A DNA stretch of 64,000 nt. Origin: Dendrophyllia cribrosa. Its lineage: Eukaryota; Cnidaria; Anthozoa; Scleractinia; Dendrophylliidae. Positions 37,101 to 49,100 of this stretch are shown piece after piece; positions within the stretch are counted from its first letter, which is position 1; every line of letters starts with the position of its first letter. Position numbers and translations under genes: made by a program. The notes under the pieces are model-generated. The model saw only the letters and a list, made by a program, of their open reading frames with translations, made no database searches and was not told the DNA's origin. The stretch covers positions 25,838,989-25,902,988 of the forward strand of contig JAJLRJ010000003.1 in NCBI GenBank assembly GCA_024195265.1. Reading direction: 5' to 3'.

Positions 37101-40100
37101 TTGCAAATATACTGAAAAGCAAAAAGCACCACAGAAGTGAAAAGCTATGATTCATGGCTTAATATCTTTGATTTTATACCAGAGATTCGCTAAAATGTAA
37201 GACAAATAACTTGTCAATCACATAAAGTAATGCTTAAAATGTTTCATTTGAATGGTCACACTCCAGAATTTCCGCATCGACAGATTCAAAAGTTAGAAAC
37301 AACTTCGTCACAAACAGTACCACAGGATTGTAATGCTCAATAGCTTTTATTTGCATGGAAACAGTTTTTTATTTCTTCTACGGACTGAAACGAGTTAAAA
37401 TCACACACTTTAGGATTTCATTCGCACACTAAAAAGTTAGAGGCACTTTGAATCAATAACTCAGTGGTTTGACCATAGTAGACAAGAACTCTTCGAGTAG
37501 TGAAGTCGGGCTTTAAGGGTCTTGTAAGTGCCCAAGGTACAAGAATTAATTCAATTGTTTTACAGTCGCTTTTCCGGTCACACAAGGTGATCCGTCACGC
37601 ACGTTACTACGTCATTTGAAACCTTTAATCAGTCTTTCGCAATCACTCGTGTATGCAACTTGAACTTGAACTTGAACTTTATTACTTCCTTTTATCTGTT
37701 GCTCGAAAAGAAAGAAAAGGAAATCGTTATCGAATGAAACTCTCGCCAAATCCGGCTTGATATGTTTCGTTTCGTCATTTTCCTTTTTCTTATGTTGTAA
37801 ATAAAGTCGACCTCTGAAGGGAAACAAAAATCAGTTCAAGTTAGCGGGGGTTCGAGTTATCGGGGTCGGTGAAAAATTTATATGTTTTTGTTAATTATTA
37901 ATAACAGTGACGACATATAGAATGAACATAGTTTTATAATCTACTTCTGCGATAAACATCGCTCAATTTGCGTATGGTAACAAGAAATTCCAAAGATTAT
38001 GATTTCAAAATAAGTGTAACTTTGACATTTGGTACATGTTTTTTTTTTGGCGTATTTCTACAGTCCAACTAAATACAAAACAACATTAAAGAAGTAGCCA
38101 TGTCCGTTTTCCTATTTTCACTGCCGAGGCAAAAGACACCGCATCTGGTAGTGACTGATAAGATCATGAAATGAATGTTAAATACGAAATCAGTCCGAAG
38201 TTACAATCAGATAACTGTATTTTGAGAAGTCATAACAACAGAGTTCGAGTTATCGGGGTAAATTTAGGCCAAGGGAAACGAAAAATGGTTCGATTTAGAG
38301 GGGAATTCGAGTAATCCGAGTAATCTGAATAAAAATGACTCAAAAATAGGACAAAATCCAAGGGAAATCGAACTTAGTTCGAGTTAGCGGGGAGTTCGAG
38401 TTATCCGAGTTCGAGTTAGCGGGGTTCTACTGTAAAACCAATTAATCCATGAGCTTGAAGTTGCTATGTCAACTGATATGACGTCACTAATACTTAGTCG
38501 CAGGCAACAAACCACTTGAAAAGCACACTTTTCTTACGACCGAATTTATAAGTCGGGCTTGGCTTGTAGCCAAGCAGCCCGACTAATGAAGCCCTGACGT
38601 GTTAACATCTGATGTCGTTCGTTTAAATATCATAAGCGCCCGACGTATCTTTTCGTTGGAAAAGCTGTCAGAAGGACTTAAATCGCCTTTAAAATCATCG
38701 CAATCAATTACACCAAAAACTAGAGTTCTCTTCAGCAAAAATTCCGCATCAAACTTTCGTAACATCGGAAAAGTTCAAGTTCAAGTTTATTTATTCACAC
38801 TTATTCGATTACAATACACCAACAATAAGGGAAAAAAAAAAGAAGTAAGAACAGAGCTAACTATACATTGAATTAAACACAACAAAGGAAAAAGTGTGTG
38901 GCAGCCAAAGGAGCCAAGCTTTCGAGTTGGCTACTACCATAGAGCTGTTACAAGTGGGTGGAGGTTATACAGTTCTTTTAGAAACTAGTTATGAAGCTCT
39001 AGCTAAATTGATCACATTAAAAAGGAAGAGAATATATGAATTATAATAACTATTTAAATTAAATAATTAAATAAATAGAGTTAAATAATAAATTAAGTTG
39101 TTCAACATGCCTGGAAGACACCTAATTTTCATAGGCATTGCTTCCCAGGTCTGTGATGCTACTACGCTAAACCTTGCTAGGCCATAATTAGTTCTGGAAA
39201 ATGGCCTGTGCAGGTTTTGATCAGTGGCATACCTAGTATTATAATTATTATGGACAGCTGAAACCGGTTGAGTTAAATCATAGAGAGCAGGAGGTGTATC
39301 CTTTTCTTGATATTGTATTTTATGCACAAGAGAGCCAATTTTTAATTTAAAAATATTCTCTAACTTTAAGATTTCTAATAGTGTAAAGTACGGTGTGGGA
39401 CTTTCGCTTTTGTTTGCAAAGAAGATGCAGCGAATACAGTTCTTTTAACGCCTTTTCTTTTCGAAGGATAAAAAGTATCGTTTCGGGTACGCAATGCGGT
39501 CAGCTAGAATTTTCGAAAAGAAGGAAGCAGCTGGTAAAATTGTCTGCCACTGAAATATTCAGCTAAGAGAACCGGAAAGCTTAAACTGTATAAGCTTTCA
39601 CGTAATCTCCCTTAAAGGCATTAAAATGATATGGAAAAACAGTAGGTCGCCATTCCAGTTGTTTTCTTTAACATCCCTCGTTGTATGCCCTTGAGGTATC
39701 TTTTTTTTTTTTATTTTAAAATATTTTGGCTCGCGAAATTTCTGTTGCTATGTACGTGCAAGAATTGCAGTATCATGCAATGAAGTACGGAAAAACACAC
39801 TTGTCAGTGTTTAAATTGAAATTCGTAATCTTTATTGATTGTTCCTGAAAAGCCGCTTTGGGGAGGAGACAATAAAGTATGCATGTATGTAAATCACGTC
39901 ATCTAGTATATGAAAGAGGAAAATTTCTTTCAAGCAAAAATATGGTTAAATGACTCAGATATAGACGGCCAAATAAACTTCGTCGATATCAAGAAGAATT
40001 TTAAAAAAATAAACCTTTTAAATTGTTTTTAGAATAATAACACCGGTTTTTGCGCGCCTGAAGCGCATCTAAAGCCTCGCAAATTCAAATGAATGTTTTG

Positions 40101-43100
40101 ATTCAAATGAAAGCCACTGAGTAGTACTTTCCTTTGATACTGTTTATCTTGTTGTATAAGGTGGTTCTATTTTTTCGGTCATAGCACTAAAGAACGATCC
40201 TTCAAATGAAAGCTAGTGAGTAGTACTCAATTCTTGTGATAATGTTTATTATTCTGCATAAGTTGGTTATAACTTCTATTCTGTAGATGAAATCATAAAG
40301 TGTGACCATTCAAACGAAAGCTACCTAAGTAGTACTAGTACTTTCTGTGGCGCTGTTTATTATGCTGTACAAGGTTGTTCCGCAAACTTTGGCCGAGTCC
40401 GCTGGAGATATCGTAAAGTTTGACCATTCAAATAAAAGCTACTGATCAGTGCTATATTGTGATGCTGTTTATTATACTGTAGAATTCGCGAAGGTGGCTC
40501 TAACTTTGGAGTCTGGATGAAATCTTAACGTTTTTGTAAAAGCTATTACGCAGTACTTTCCCATAGCAGTGTTGTTTATTATGTTGTACAAGGTGGCTCT
40601 AATATCGTTGTCTGTAGATGAAATCTTACAGTTTGACTATTCAAATGAAAGCTATTGATCAGTTCTTTCCTCTGGCACTGTCTATACAAGGAGATTCAAA
40701 TCCTAAAGTGTGACCGTTCAAATGAAAGCTATTGATCAGTTCTTTCCTGTGGCACTGCTTATTATTCTATACAAGGTGATTCAAATCCTAAAGTGTGACC
40801 ATTCAAATGAAAGCCACTGAGCAGTACTTTCCTGTGGTACTGTTTATTATGCTGTACAAGGTGGCTCTAATCTCGTGTGTGGATGCAATCTTTCAGTTTG
40901 ACTATTCAAATGAAAGCTATTGATCAGTTCTTTCCTGTAGCACTGTTTATTATGTTGCATAAGGTGATTCAAATCCTAAAGTGTGACCATTCAAATGAAA
41001 GCTATTGATCAGTTCTTTCCTGTAGCACTGTTTATTATGTTGTACAAGGTGATTCAAATCCTAAAGTGTGACCATTCAAATGAAAGCTATTGATCAGTTC
41101 TTTCCTGTAGCACTGTTTATTATGTTGTACAAGGTGATTCAAATCCTAAAGTGTAACCATTCAAATGAAAGCTATTGATCAGTTCTTTCCTGTGCCGGAT
41201 ACTGTTTATTATGTTGTACAAGGTGATTCAAATCCTAAAGTGTGACCATTCAAATGAAAGCTATTGATCCGTTCTTTCCTGTGGCACTGTTTATTATGTT
41301 GTACAAGGTGATTCAAATCCTAAAGTGTGACCATTCAAATGAAAGCTATTGATCAGTTCTTTCCTGTGATACTGTTTATTATGCTATACAAGGTGATTCG
41401 AATTGACGTCATCTAATTAGCATTTTGTAAATTCAAATCTCTGTAACTCACTAACGCGACGTTAAAAACAAGAAATATTTAACTATTCAACTTTTCAACG
41501 TACATAGAGTTGATTAAGCGACAAAACAATTTTGGGGTTAGGTGCACTTTAAGTCGTAAAAACGACAGTGCACAACGTTTAATGCACGACTACGTTTATT
41601 TTGAACTTAATATTCTGTAGCCTTCAAAATGTCTCTGAAAACGCAGGGCGCCCTGTGAATATTTACCTTATTCGCAATAACAAGAAAAATAGTATATTCC
41701 GGGAACTTTTAACCAATCTGACTCGTAATACTTTGCGTATTTTACAGCTTTACGCTAAATAACCTCTATGGATTGCAAGCAGAGAGAGGCCACGCTATGA
41801 TAGACATCACAAAATATCCTCATCTATAAAAGTTCACCATAACACGCATAATGCTGTCACATATAAAGTAATATGAACACGAAAACTAATTCTGTCAAAT
41901 ATGGCCTCACACACGCACACTTATTGCTTTCTTTGAATATTAAACTAATCTGACTTTATAGGAAACGGCAAATGGTATGAAAGGTGAAGAGGAGGCTGAA
42001 AGTGACGATGATGAGGATGATGATGAGGAAGGCAGTAGCTCGGATGATGAACAAGATACTGGTGGTGAAGTCGATGAGGCGTTCAGAGCTGAGGTACAAG
42101 CTGCTCTCGGTCCAGCTATGGTTGACATGGAGAAAGAGGTTGGTGCTATCAGACAGGTTATTGTGCACATATAGATGTGACAAAACGAATTTCTGTTCAA
42201 GTTGCAAAAGGGTGGTTCCAAGAATTGCTAGTTGCCCAACTGGGCTTTATTCAATGGGAAGAACTGAAATAGTCAGTCCGGATGAGTAGAGGGGCTGTGG
42301 ATGATATAGCAATTCACAAGACTGTAAAGACACTGTGTATCTAGCAATATCCCACAGGGTGTGATTGGTCTGTCGCGTCTTTCCCACAAGCAGCACTTAC
42401 CAGGGGAGGGGGTTAGTAACCAAGGTCACCCCTGAGTTCAGTTTAGAGCCTCTGAATTTTTTGTAGCATGCACCAATTTGGCTAAATTTAGAAAGATATT
42501 GTGATAACTTGCCGGACTTAACATGGAAAACAACCGGACTTGACGTCATTCGTCCGTTCCAAAAAGAAGACCTACACTTACCTTTGCTTTCCTATGACAA
42601 TATCAAGGATTTTTCTGAGTCCTTATTTAAACAATATTTGTGATTGACCATTGTAGGGGAGCAGCAGCGATGAAGACTTCGACGATGAAGCCATGATGAA
42701 GCTTGATGATGCCCTTGCTGCTGTTTTTAAAACTCAGTTGCAGGCCAAAAAGGAGAAGAACAAGAAGAAAGGTGGGATTTAATGATTGTGTCTATTTGAT
42801 CATCTTGGCCTATATATATTGATCTATTTTATACATTCTCAATCTTTGATTTTTTATTATGATCTCTTATAATTTTAGATTGTGAATATTTTATGTACTG
42901 CCAGTATTGAAAACTCAGAAATATTATATAGATTAGCAAGTATTTTATGGCTGATCTTGCCTTGATAACCTTCAGTGCACGTAATTTTTATTTTGTTTGC
43001 ATGAGTACCGCCATCTATTCATTTCATCATGCACTTTCCAATTTTCCTTCCATTTGCACATTTTCGTTATTTTTCCAACAGATGCCACGAAGATCGTTCT

Positions 43101-46100
43101 TCATTTCAAGTTGAGGTACGAATTACATGAGATGTTACTTTAACCGATTTCGATTTATTGAACACCCTAACATTTAACACGGCAGATGAAAAAGTAAGTA
43201 TTTTTCCATTGTTTCGCTTGCTTTGTAGACTGTTTGATTGATTGTTTGTTTGTGCTATATTTTTCTTCAGGGTTCTAGATATAATCGAGATATTTATCAA
43301 AAAGCAAGCTTCGAATCCCCTAATTCTGGTGAGTAGTAAGCGCTATACTTTCCAAGTTTTTTTTCTCCTTTATGGTTTATCGCCTTTTTTGCTCATCAGT
43401 TTCGGCATGCATGCGGTCGAGTGGGCGTAGCTTAAAGGGGCTACGTCACCATTTTTAATGTTAATTTTAAAAGCCAAAATACATCGTTACATCAGTGAAA
43501 ATCCAAATAAGGATCCAGTTTTGTTTAAAATTATTCTACTAGTGCTCTAAATGTAAAAATAAGTGTCTTGGACTGCAGATGACCAGAATGGAAATGGATT
43601 GCATCTTGAAAAAAGATTGGGCTAAATTTTTTTAAGTTTATCGCTTCTGTTTTGGAAAACTCGCTAAAACTCTGATTTTGGTCTATTTTCTCTTCGAAAA
43701 TACACTTAATATCTCCATCTTAGTGTTGTATAAGCATTCAGTTTTGTGTACGACAAAGGTAACTTGGGGCAGTTTTGCCCCAAAACCTCAAAATCACCAT
43801 GACAACAGCTCCTTTAAGTGTGGAATCTTAAAGCATTGTGCTTGGCATACTTGCTGATAATATGTTTCTTTCTCTCCATTCAGGAGTTGATCGATCCTTT
43901 ACTGGATGTAGTCTGGTCATCCATTAATTCCAAGGATTTCCGCACATTAGGCGAAAAAGCTCAAGGGCTGTTCAAAAAAAAGCTGTGTGCATCAAAAGAG
44001 GTGATCTGTTGTCAAGTGACTTTTAAGGCCCTGTTTAGAATTACATTCCTTTCCCTTTAATATTGCTCAAACGATTATTGACGTAAACATGTGTCCTGGA
44101 TGGATAGTGCCATCCACTGGATAAATTTCTAGTACAATTGATGTTGTTAACTGTTGTTCACTGAACAGTAATTTATTGAACTATCTGACTCTATATAATG
44201 AATCATTACAGCGCCAATTTATTTTAGAAATAAAAATGAAATGCAGTATTCTGTGATTCTATATCTTCATGGAAACATTTTTAAACATTTATTTTTTTTT
44301 TCCTTGTGCTCCTTAAAGTTTCAAAGAAGTCGTAATAGTTTGAAAATTCTTTAAGTTTGGAGGAACTCAAAATAGCTGTAGAAATACTTCAAAGAGCCCT
44401 TTTTTGCAGAAAATGTTGTTTTCTCCTAAACGTCCAGACAGGCAGACGAACATTTACAATATTAAACGTAAACTATAAAAATGTAGTGGTTCGTTAAGAG
44501 ATTCTCAATACCCCGATTTTCTTTTGCAGCTTCCTCCGACGTCTACCCTTAATGTCAAAGATGTTCATGATAAAATCGAGCACTTGGTACAGAAATCCAT
44601 GTCAGGTTAGAACATGTAGTACTGTTCAAGAGCGTTCGTTTAAATGGTCACACTTCAGGATTTCATCCACAGAATCAAAATATTGATGCTTTCATCAAGT
44701 AGCAAGGAAAATATTGTTTTCAACAGCTATTATCGAGAATAGCACAAATTCGCCTTTTATAAATGTAACAACGTCTTTTAAAGCCTGAATTTTTTCAGGT
44801 TGCTTTTTCAACTGCTTAAGTTGATAGCACACTGCGAGGATCACATATTTCACTCATGTTTTATCCACAGTTCACATATATGATTTACATATATTCGTAT
44901 TCATTATAACGTCTTTTATTGTTATTTTTTTTGAAAACCCCTCTTAGTAAATGTTACGTGACTGTTTGCAATCATTATCATCGGTGAGGTTTAATTATAA
45001 GGGGAGCGGGGGAAAAGGACTATGCGTATTTTTAATTTACAGCTCTGTTTGCATTTTTAAACAGCTCCTTCAGTTGTGATCATGACGCTAGTGACCCGTG
45101 GCTGCTTATACTTGGTAAGATAAACAATCCTGTCATAAACACAGATGTGATTTTGTTTCAATCGTTTCCAATCCTGTTTGAAATTTTTTGTAGAAAACCA
45201 ATAATGATATTGTATTAGTTTTGCACATTCTCTTTAACGAGAGTTGAAAATCTTAAAAGGACGCTGTCGCAACGACATAACAAAATTTCCCTTACCTTAT
45301 TTCCAGTTATATCGCCAAATACCACCAAATATATAACTTAATTGGATGAAAAGATTCTTTGGAGCAAAATAGAAGCAGTAGTTTGGAGATAAACTGCAGG
45401 ATTGCAAGGATAGAAGTGGATTAAAGTTCATCAAATTTGATTTCATGACAGGTGGCCCCCATTATTGAGGAATTTTGACTTTTTTAGCTGTTTCTTTAGT
45501 TAAAATTTTGTTGCTTTCATCACTCACGATTTTGTCTTCCAATTTCAAGATAATAAAGCAAGCTGAAAGCAAGCTCGTAAGCAAAAATCATGAAAACATG
45601 ATTTCTTAACTGGGACACCGTCCCTGCGCGAAAATTAACTGAAATGTTTTTTTTTCTCCCCAAAAATTCCTAGTAATTCTTCTATTTACTTCTGTTTGAA
45701 ACTTTAATTTTTTCTACGTAGTAATTTTTGCTACGAGTTTACGACGATACAAGTGCTGTTTTCGTACAGCAGTGCGTGCGATGTTTGTATAAAACACGTC
45801 AAAGTAACTTTGGGGTTTCCCCAAGGCAGCTTTTATGCTGCCGTTTTCTAATCACTGACTAACACTAACGCTAAGCAATAAATATTTACAGGTACGAGTT
45901 TTAAGAGGCTCGCAAACACCAGAATCTGCTGTCGATAAGAAAGGAAAAACGCGTGAAGTCAAGGATATGACAAAAGTAAGTTAGTAACAAATTATGTCCT
46001 CACAAAGAAACCATTCTTTAGGGCGCGTTTTTTTGGTACATATCCTGGTCATTCCGAAATCAGAATACGCTAACAAAACTATGTTGTTTACATTCTCACA

Positions 46101-49100
46101 AGCCATTTTTTTTCCAGGTGCACGTAGTCCAAGTAGTGACTTCTTTCCATATTTTACGAGAGGAAAAGGTGCAATAATTAGAGGTATTCTGTTTTTGGAA
46201 TGGCCAGAATATGTCCCAAAAAAACGCGCCCTTGATATTACTGGCGAAATCGTTGCATGCAGCTGATAAATTGCAAATCAGTTTGTGCGTTTATTTCTTA
46301 ATTACCAAAACTCTGCGCCAACTTAAACAGAGGAAGCGCCCCTGGAGGTCTGGAACCCCCGCATATTGGTCATACCGCTGACCTGCATTGGCTGGATTGT
46401 AACCTTCCGTGTAGCCTCACCAGGCTGTGTAAGCTCGTCCGACAATTTCCTGGTCCCGGTTGTTCGAAAGTTGAATAGTGCTTTTCTGTCAACAGTGCAA
46501 TTAGTTTGGTTAGTATACTCCAAGAATCGTGGAGTATTTTGTCACGTGAGGTTATTTTCAGTGATTAGAAACCGTGTTTGTTTTCTGACAATCTGAAACC
46601 GATGTTAAAACGAAACGAAGTCACGTTATATCGGGCCTTGCTGAGTATAATGTGATTTGTCGTCACGCGTGGGGTATACTTTTTGAGGTACATTTTGTGT
46701 TGCCTGTGCAGGTGAACCTGGTGAATGTTCAAAGGGTGACAGCAGTGTTCAACAAGGCACTGAAGGACTTTATGGAAAAAAGGTCAGTACAAACTTTAAA
46801 AGCTCGTATAAATCTTGCCGCTAAGAAATGCTATTTGTTAGAGAGGTTTCCAAACAAAATTATGTGCATACCGCAGTTACTTGAGTAAATGTTGTTAAAC
46901 CGGGCCCAATATGCTAGCCCGGTTTTATAAAGCCCGCTTGTGGGTGAGCGAGATTTTGAAGATAAGCATCTGTAGGGTCGTTGTATATCTGTTGAGCATT
47001 ATACTTTTTAGGGCGACCGGAGGTTGGGCAATTGCCAAAAAAAGAACATTCCTGCAAAAAACTAAGGGAAAAAACTAATCAAGGGAATTTGAAAAATATA
47101 TTGCAAACTAGTTAAATACAATTGCTGCACATTATTTGGTTGCGAAAATAAATTCACTCCGTAGTTTAAAAGGCGTCCTGCACAAAACGTCTGCGAAATT
47201 CTGCTTGTCGAAGCCAAGTATCGCGGTTGTTTATATTGAAATGGAAAACAACAGAGTTCAAGTGTTGACTCGGAAATCTAACGAATGCAATGTAATATAG
47301 AGCGTTTTCACTTGACGTCAACACCAACATGGCTGCCATGGCCTTTGCCATTTGAGTCCCACGGGACTGAAGGTCACGTGAGTGAAAACGCTCTATATTG
47401 GTATCGTTGTCCTTTTGTTATTCCAGAAGCACGCATCTTCATCCTGTGTTGTTCACTGAACTGATTAGCCGCTTTCCGGTGAGTTGCAGTACCTTGTCAC
47501 AAAATCATTTCCAACAGTAACGACCTGTTGTTGACAACGTCATTCATAACTCCAGAATTCAGAATTCTCTTGGCATATTCAATTGATTCCTCAGCTGGTG
47601 GGTTTTTGTTCACCACTGCATCCAAAGTAAAGCAAGGATTATTAGAGCAGTTTTCAATTGAGTGTGCAAAACCAAAACCAAAGTAATTTCTCTGACCAAT
47701 CACAGCAGTCGTAAACAATCCAATGAACCAATCAGAGCTCGAAGCAATTACATGTAGCGGGCGCCAAGCGCGGGAAAACGCGTGCGAGCAAATCACGATT
47801 GGTTTTGGATTTACTTCTGTTTGGTCGAGAAAGTGGCGCGAGATTTTTTAGCCAATCACAAAGCGTAGCAATGAAAAACCAAAGCAATTGTGTAATAACT
47901 TTTCACAATCAATTGAAAACTGCTCTATTCTAAGTGATTTTGCTGTTGCGATTGTTGCCATAGTTTCTGCAACACTAAGAAATACCCCACGTGGTACTTG
48001 GCATGTTCGCGACGATTGTCATGAATTTCTGTTCCTTATGGTGGTGTTGGACGAACCAGCTAAACGATCCGCTGCTCGTCGCATGACGAGCAATGTTTGA
48101 TCGTCTACGCATTGTTGTTTCATCTCTCAAGAAGGGATTTGTCTTTCTTCTGCAGTTAACCAACCCCTCATAAACAGGCCCAAGGTAATTAAAATGGGAC
48201 ATCTTTCTTCATTGAGCGATCATTTTGTTTCAACGTTTTTCTTTTATTTAGCATCTTGGCTGGCATTTAGCTCCAAACTTGGTCAAGTACCTCGAGTCTG
48301 CAGTAAATAACTTCAGGAAGGTAATATGATGTTCGTTTAACCCTGTTCAGACCGAGCTTTTTCTCGTCCTCTGGGACCGTCTTCTGGGCCTGGGGTGAGG
48401 TAGAGGGCTGATTTCTTTTGCCTCCCTAACTCAGAGAGTATTAAAGCAATGACAATGAAACTTTGAAAATACATCGTAGCTCACATGATATCATAGTGTC
48501 GTATGACGTGAAAATTAGTGCACGAATCGCCATATGTTGAAAACGTATCACAGTTGACTCAAAAGTAATCAAAACCAATAGAAAGATGGTCTGCATAGGG
48601 TTAAATCTCATTTTTCTTCACAACGATTTCCCTAATTGTTATTTAGCCATACACCGAATGCAACCAAATTATTTTTCTTTTATGTGCATGTTAACTGGCT
48701 TCACTGGCCTCGTTAGCATGTCCAAATTCAAAAGAATTTTTACTCTAAAATGAGGCTAGTGAAGCTAATTAACATACAAATCATAGCCGGAATAGTAAAT
48801 CGGCGCCATATTTGCATTCGGTGTATATACAAGGTACTCATACCCTGAAATGAACATGATTAACTGACAATTAACTTATTCTAAATAGCAGTAATTTGAA
48901 GGAAAAATTAATAACACTTACTGTAGCTTTTATTTGATCTACAGACTTTGTTTTTCCTTTCTTTTGGATTATGGTAAAAACAAATCAAAACAAAGTTTAA
49001 CCACAACATATGCTTGCATGTAACAAGGTGGACTCACGAACTATTTCTATTTTAGAGCCAAGCTTGTGCTATGCTGTTACAGTTGATGCCACAGAAAGTG

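Noticed and set aside
40080..41400. CRISPR-like regular repeat
   Set aside because: Units are contiguous 85-bp tandem copies without unique spacers, in a eukaryotic intron.
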